Translations under genes and position numbers: made by a program
Notes under the pieces: generated by a model
What the model saw: the letters and a program-made list of their open reading frames with translations, nothing else
Told to the model about the DNA's origin: nothing
Databases searched by the model: none
NCBI GenBank assembly: GCA_016926135.1
Contig: JAFGPH010000165.1
Coordinates: forward strand, 1 to 7,078
Origin: Deltaproteobacteria bacterium
Lineage (GTDB): Bacteria; Desulfobacterota; DSM-4660; Desulfatiglandales; HGW-15
DNA length: 7,078 nt
Direction: 5' to 3'
Part shown: positions 6,141-7,078 of the stretch, piece by piece
Layout: each line of letters starts with the position of its first letter
Position numbering within the stretch: the first letter of the stretch is position 1

Positions 6141-7078
6141 GACAATTTCTCCTCAAACATCACTTCCGCAAGTTTCTTGATCGTATTCAGGCCCTTGATT
6201 TCAGAGTCGAACTCGGGGACCCTGGAGAGAACGGAATTGCCGAGTTTCTGGTCGATCATCTCGAGGGCCCTGGCCTGCATGTCGATCCTGTTTCTCAGGT
6301 AGGCAGGGATGTTCTGGTTCAGCAGGTCCCGGTTGATGACGCGGTTGACCACGTAACCTGCAAGGGGCACGCGGTATTTCGCGAAGAGCTGGGCCGCCTT
6401 TTCCGTATCCACGATGGTCATCTCCTCGGGGTTGACCACAAAGAAGAAGGCGGTCTTCGTGGTATCCGTCATGATCTTGGAGGACATGCCGATGCGATCC
6501 TTGATGTATATGAGCTCCTTGTAGATCTCATCCTCGGTACTCTCTTCTTCCCTCTTCATGGTTGCAATCGCCTGGTCGTATTCCCGCATCTGTTCCCTCA
6601 GGGCCGTGATCTTCTCCAGCCAGGCATCATAGATGGATGCCATGCTCAGGTAGTAGAGGGCGTGACCCAGGGGAACCAGATCGTAGATGTAATAGTCGAA
6701 ATCGGCTTTCACGACGATGTCCACAACGGCATCAAAGATGGCGCTCTCTTCCATGGCGGGCTCCGCCGAGGATGCCTGGATGTAACTCTCGATCTCCTCC
6801 GGTATTTTCTTCATGCCGTACATGTCCATGATCTTTTTCCGGATCTCATCCTGGTAGTCCTTGACCCTCTGGTCCGCATCCACCTCGCAGGCATAGAGGT
6901 TGGGCATGATCTCAATGTTGCCTTTCCCGAAGATGTCCCTTTCAAAGATGTCGCTCAGAGAGGCCTGGGGATCCACGGAAAAGACCAGGACCTTTTTGCC
7001 CTTCTTGGCAAGGTAGTAGGCCGTGGCTGCCGAAAAGGTGGTTTTGCCGAGCCCGCCCTTTCCCCCGTACATGATGTA
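6137..7078 (-). CDS. ArsA/Get3-family P-loop ATPase with altered switch II (5' partial)
   Basis: The frame is open to the right edge. The codons before the ATG at 7072 read Tyr-Ile, giving YIMYGGKGGLGKT, which aligns with YIYFGGKGGVGKT of the neighbouring paralogue. That ATG is therefore very likely internal, and about 15 or more N-terminal residues lie outside. Counting from it, Walker A spans residues 3-11, switch I SVDPQASLSDIF spans 32-43 with the Asp kept (Asp34), and EPAMEESAIF lies at 104-113. Switch II is YDLVPLGHALYYL (130-142), where DTAPTGHTLRLL is the usual form: the Asp and His stay but Thr-Ala and the second Thr change. A charged helical segment lies near 160-195. The stop overlaps the next ATG by 4 nt. 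The two proteins share layout throughout and look like an old duplication. They may form a heterodimer, since the family works as dimers or pseudo-dimers (inference). The client or substrate is unknown. Confidence 0.88.
   Translation of the reverse strand, partial: YIMYGGKGGLGKTTFSAATAYYLAKKGKKVLVFSVDPQASLSDIFERDIFGKGNIEIMPNLYACEVDADQRVKDYQDEIRKKIMDMYGMKKIPEEIESYIQASSAEPAMEESAIFDAVVDIVVKADFDYYIYDLVPLGHALYYLSMASIYDAWLEKITALREQMREYDQAIATMKREEESTEDEIYKELIYIKDRIGMSSKIMTDTTKTAFFFVVNPEEMTIVDTEKAAQLFAKYRVPLAGYVVNRVINRDLLNQNIPAYLRNRIDMQARALEMIDQKLGNSVLSRVPEFDSEIKGLNTIKKLAEVMFEEKLS
6149..6154 (-). promoter_or_regulatory. Ribosome binding site of the downstream ArsA-type gene
   Basis: On the minus strand GAGGAG lies 8 nt before ATG 6140, within the final codons of the upstream ATPase gene. 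With the 4-nt ATGA overlap it points to coupled translation and roughly equal amounts of the two ATPases. Confidence 0.65.

Noticed and set aside
5157..7078. Arsenite efflux (ArsA pump) locus
   Set aside because: Both proteins lack the cysteine pattern of E. coli ArsA, and no arsB, arsR or arsC is visible. Only the family relation is supported.

Overview
This GC-rich, tightly packed bacterial window has the style of Desulfobacterota (the former Deltaproteobacteria): proteins related to anaerobic radical-SAM and flavin chemistry, short or overlapping gene junctions and purine-rich ribosome binding sites. That taxonomic reading is an inference from gene content and general look. No rRNA, tRNA, CRISPR array, insertion sequence or clear factor-independent terminator is visible, and no stretch over 300 bases lacks a gene.

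Left part, plus strand (1-4688): five genes run head to tail with gaps of at most 10 nt or short overlaps, so they look like one operon that begins left of the window. The first three are a flavoprotein of the geranylgeranyl-reductase family (5' end cut off), a radical-SAM protein of the COG1856 type and a radical-SAM protein of the COG2516 (biotin-synthase-related) type. This trio matches the lipT / lipS1 / lipS2 set of the non-canonical lipoate assembly pathway. In that route two radical-SAM proteins each insert one sulfur into a protein-bound octanoyl chain, replacing the single enzyme LipA, and LipT is proposed to feed electrons. Behind them come a beta-hydroxyacid dehydrogenase (3-hydroxyisobutyrate dehydrogenase / tartronate semialdehyde reductase / GLYR family) and a UbiE/MenG-like SAM methyltransferase, whose link to lipoate is not obvious.

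Middle (4689-5156): after a 60-nt gap, a small 127-residue protein with a thioredoxin-like C-terminal half but no CxxC motif stands alone with its own good Shine-Dalgarno site. It converges on the minus-strand genes with only 24 nt between stop codons.

Right part, minus strand (5157-7078): two tandem single-domain ArsA/Get3-type P-loop ATPases are joined by a 4-nt ATGA overlap. The upstream one (right edge) is cut off at its N-terminus. The pair is unusual because the two copies have lost different parts of the nucleotide-switch machinery: one has Asn for the switch I Asp, the other has a rewritten switch II. No arsenite pump, arsR regulator or canonical arsenite-binding cysteines are seen, so an arsenic role is not supported.

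The points most worth following up are the lip gene trio with its attached dehydrogenase and methyltransferase, the complementary degeneracy of the ArsA pair, the cysteine-poor ArsD-like neighbour, and a heptanucleotide tandem repeat that supplies the start codon of the first radical-SAM gene.
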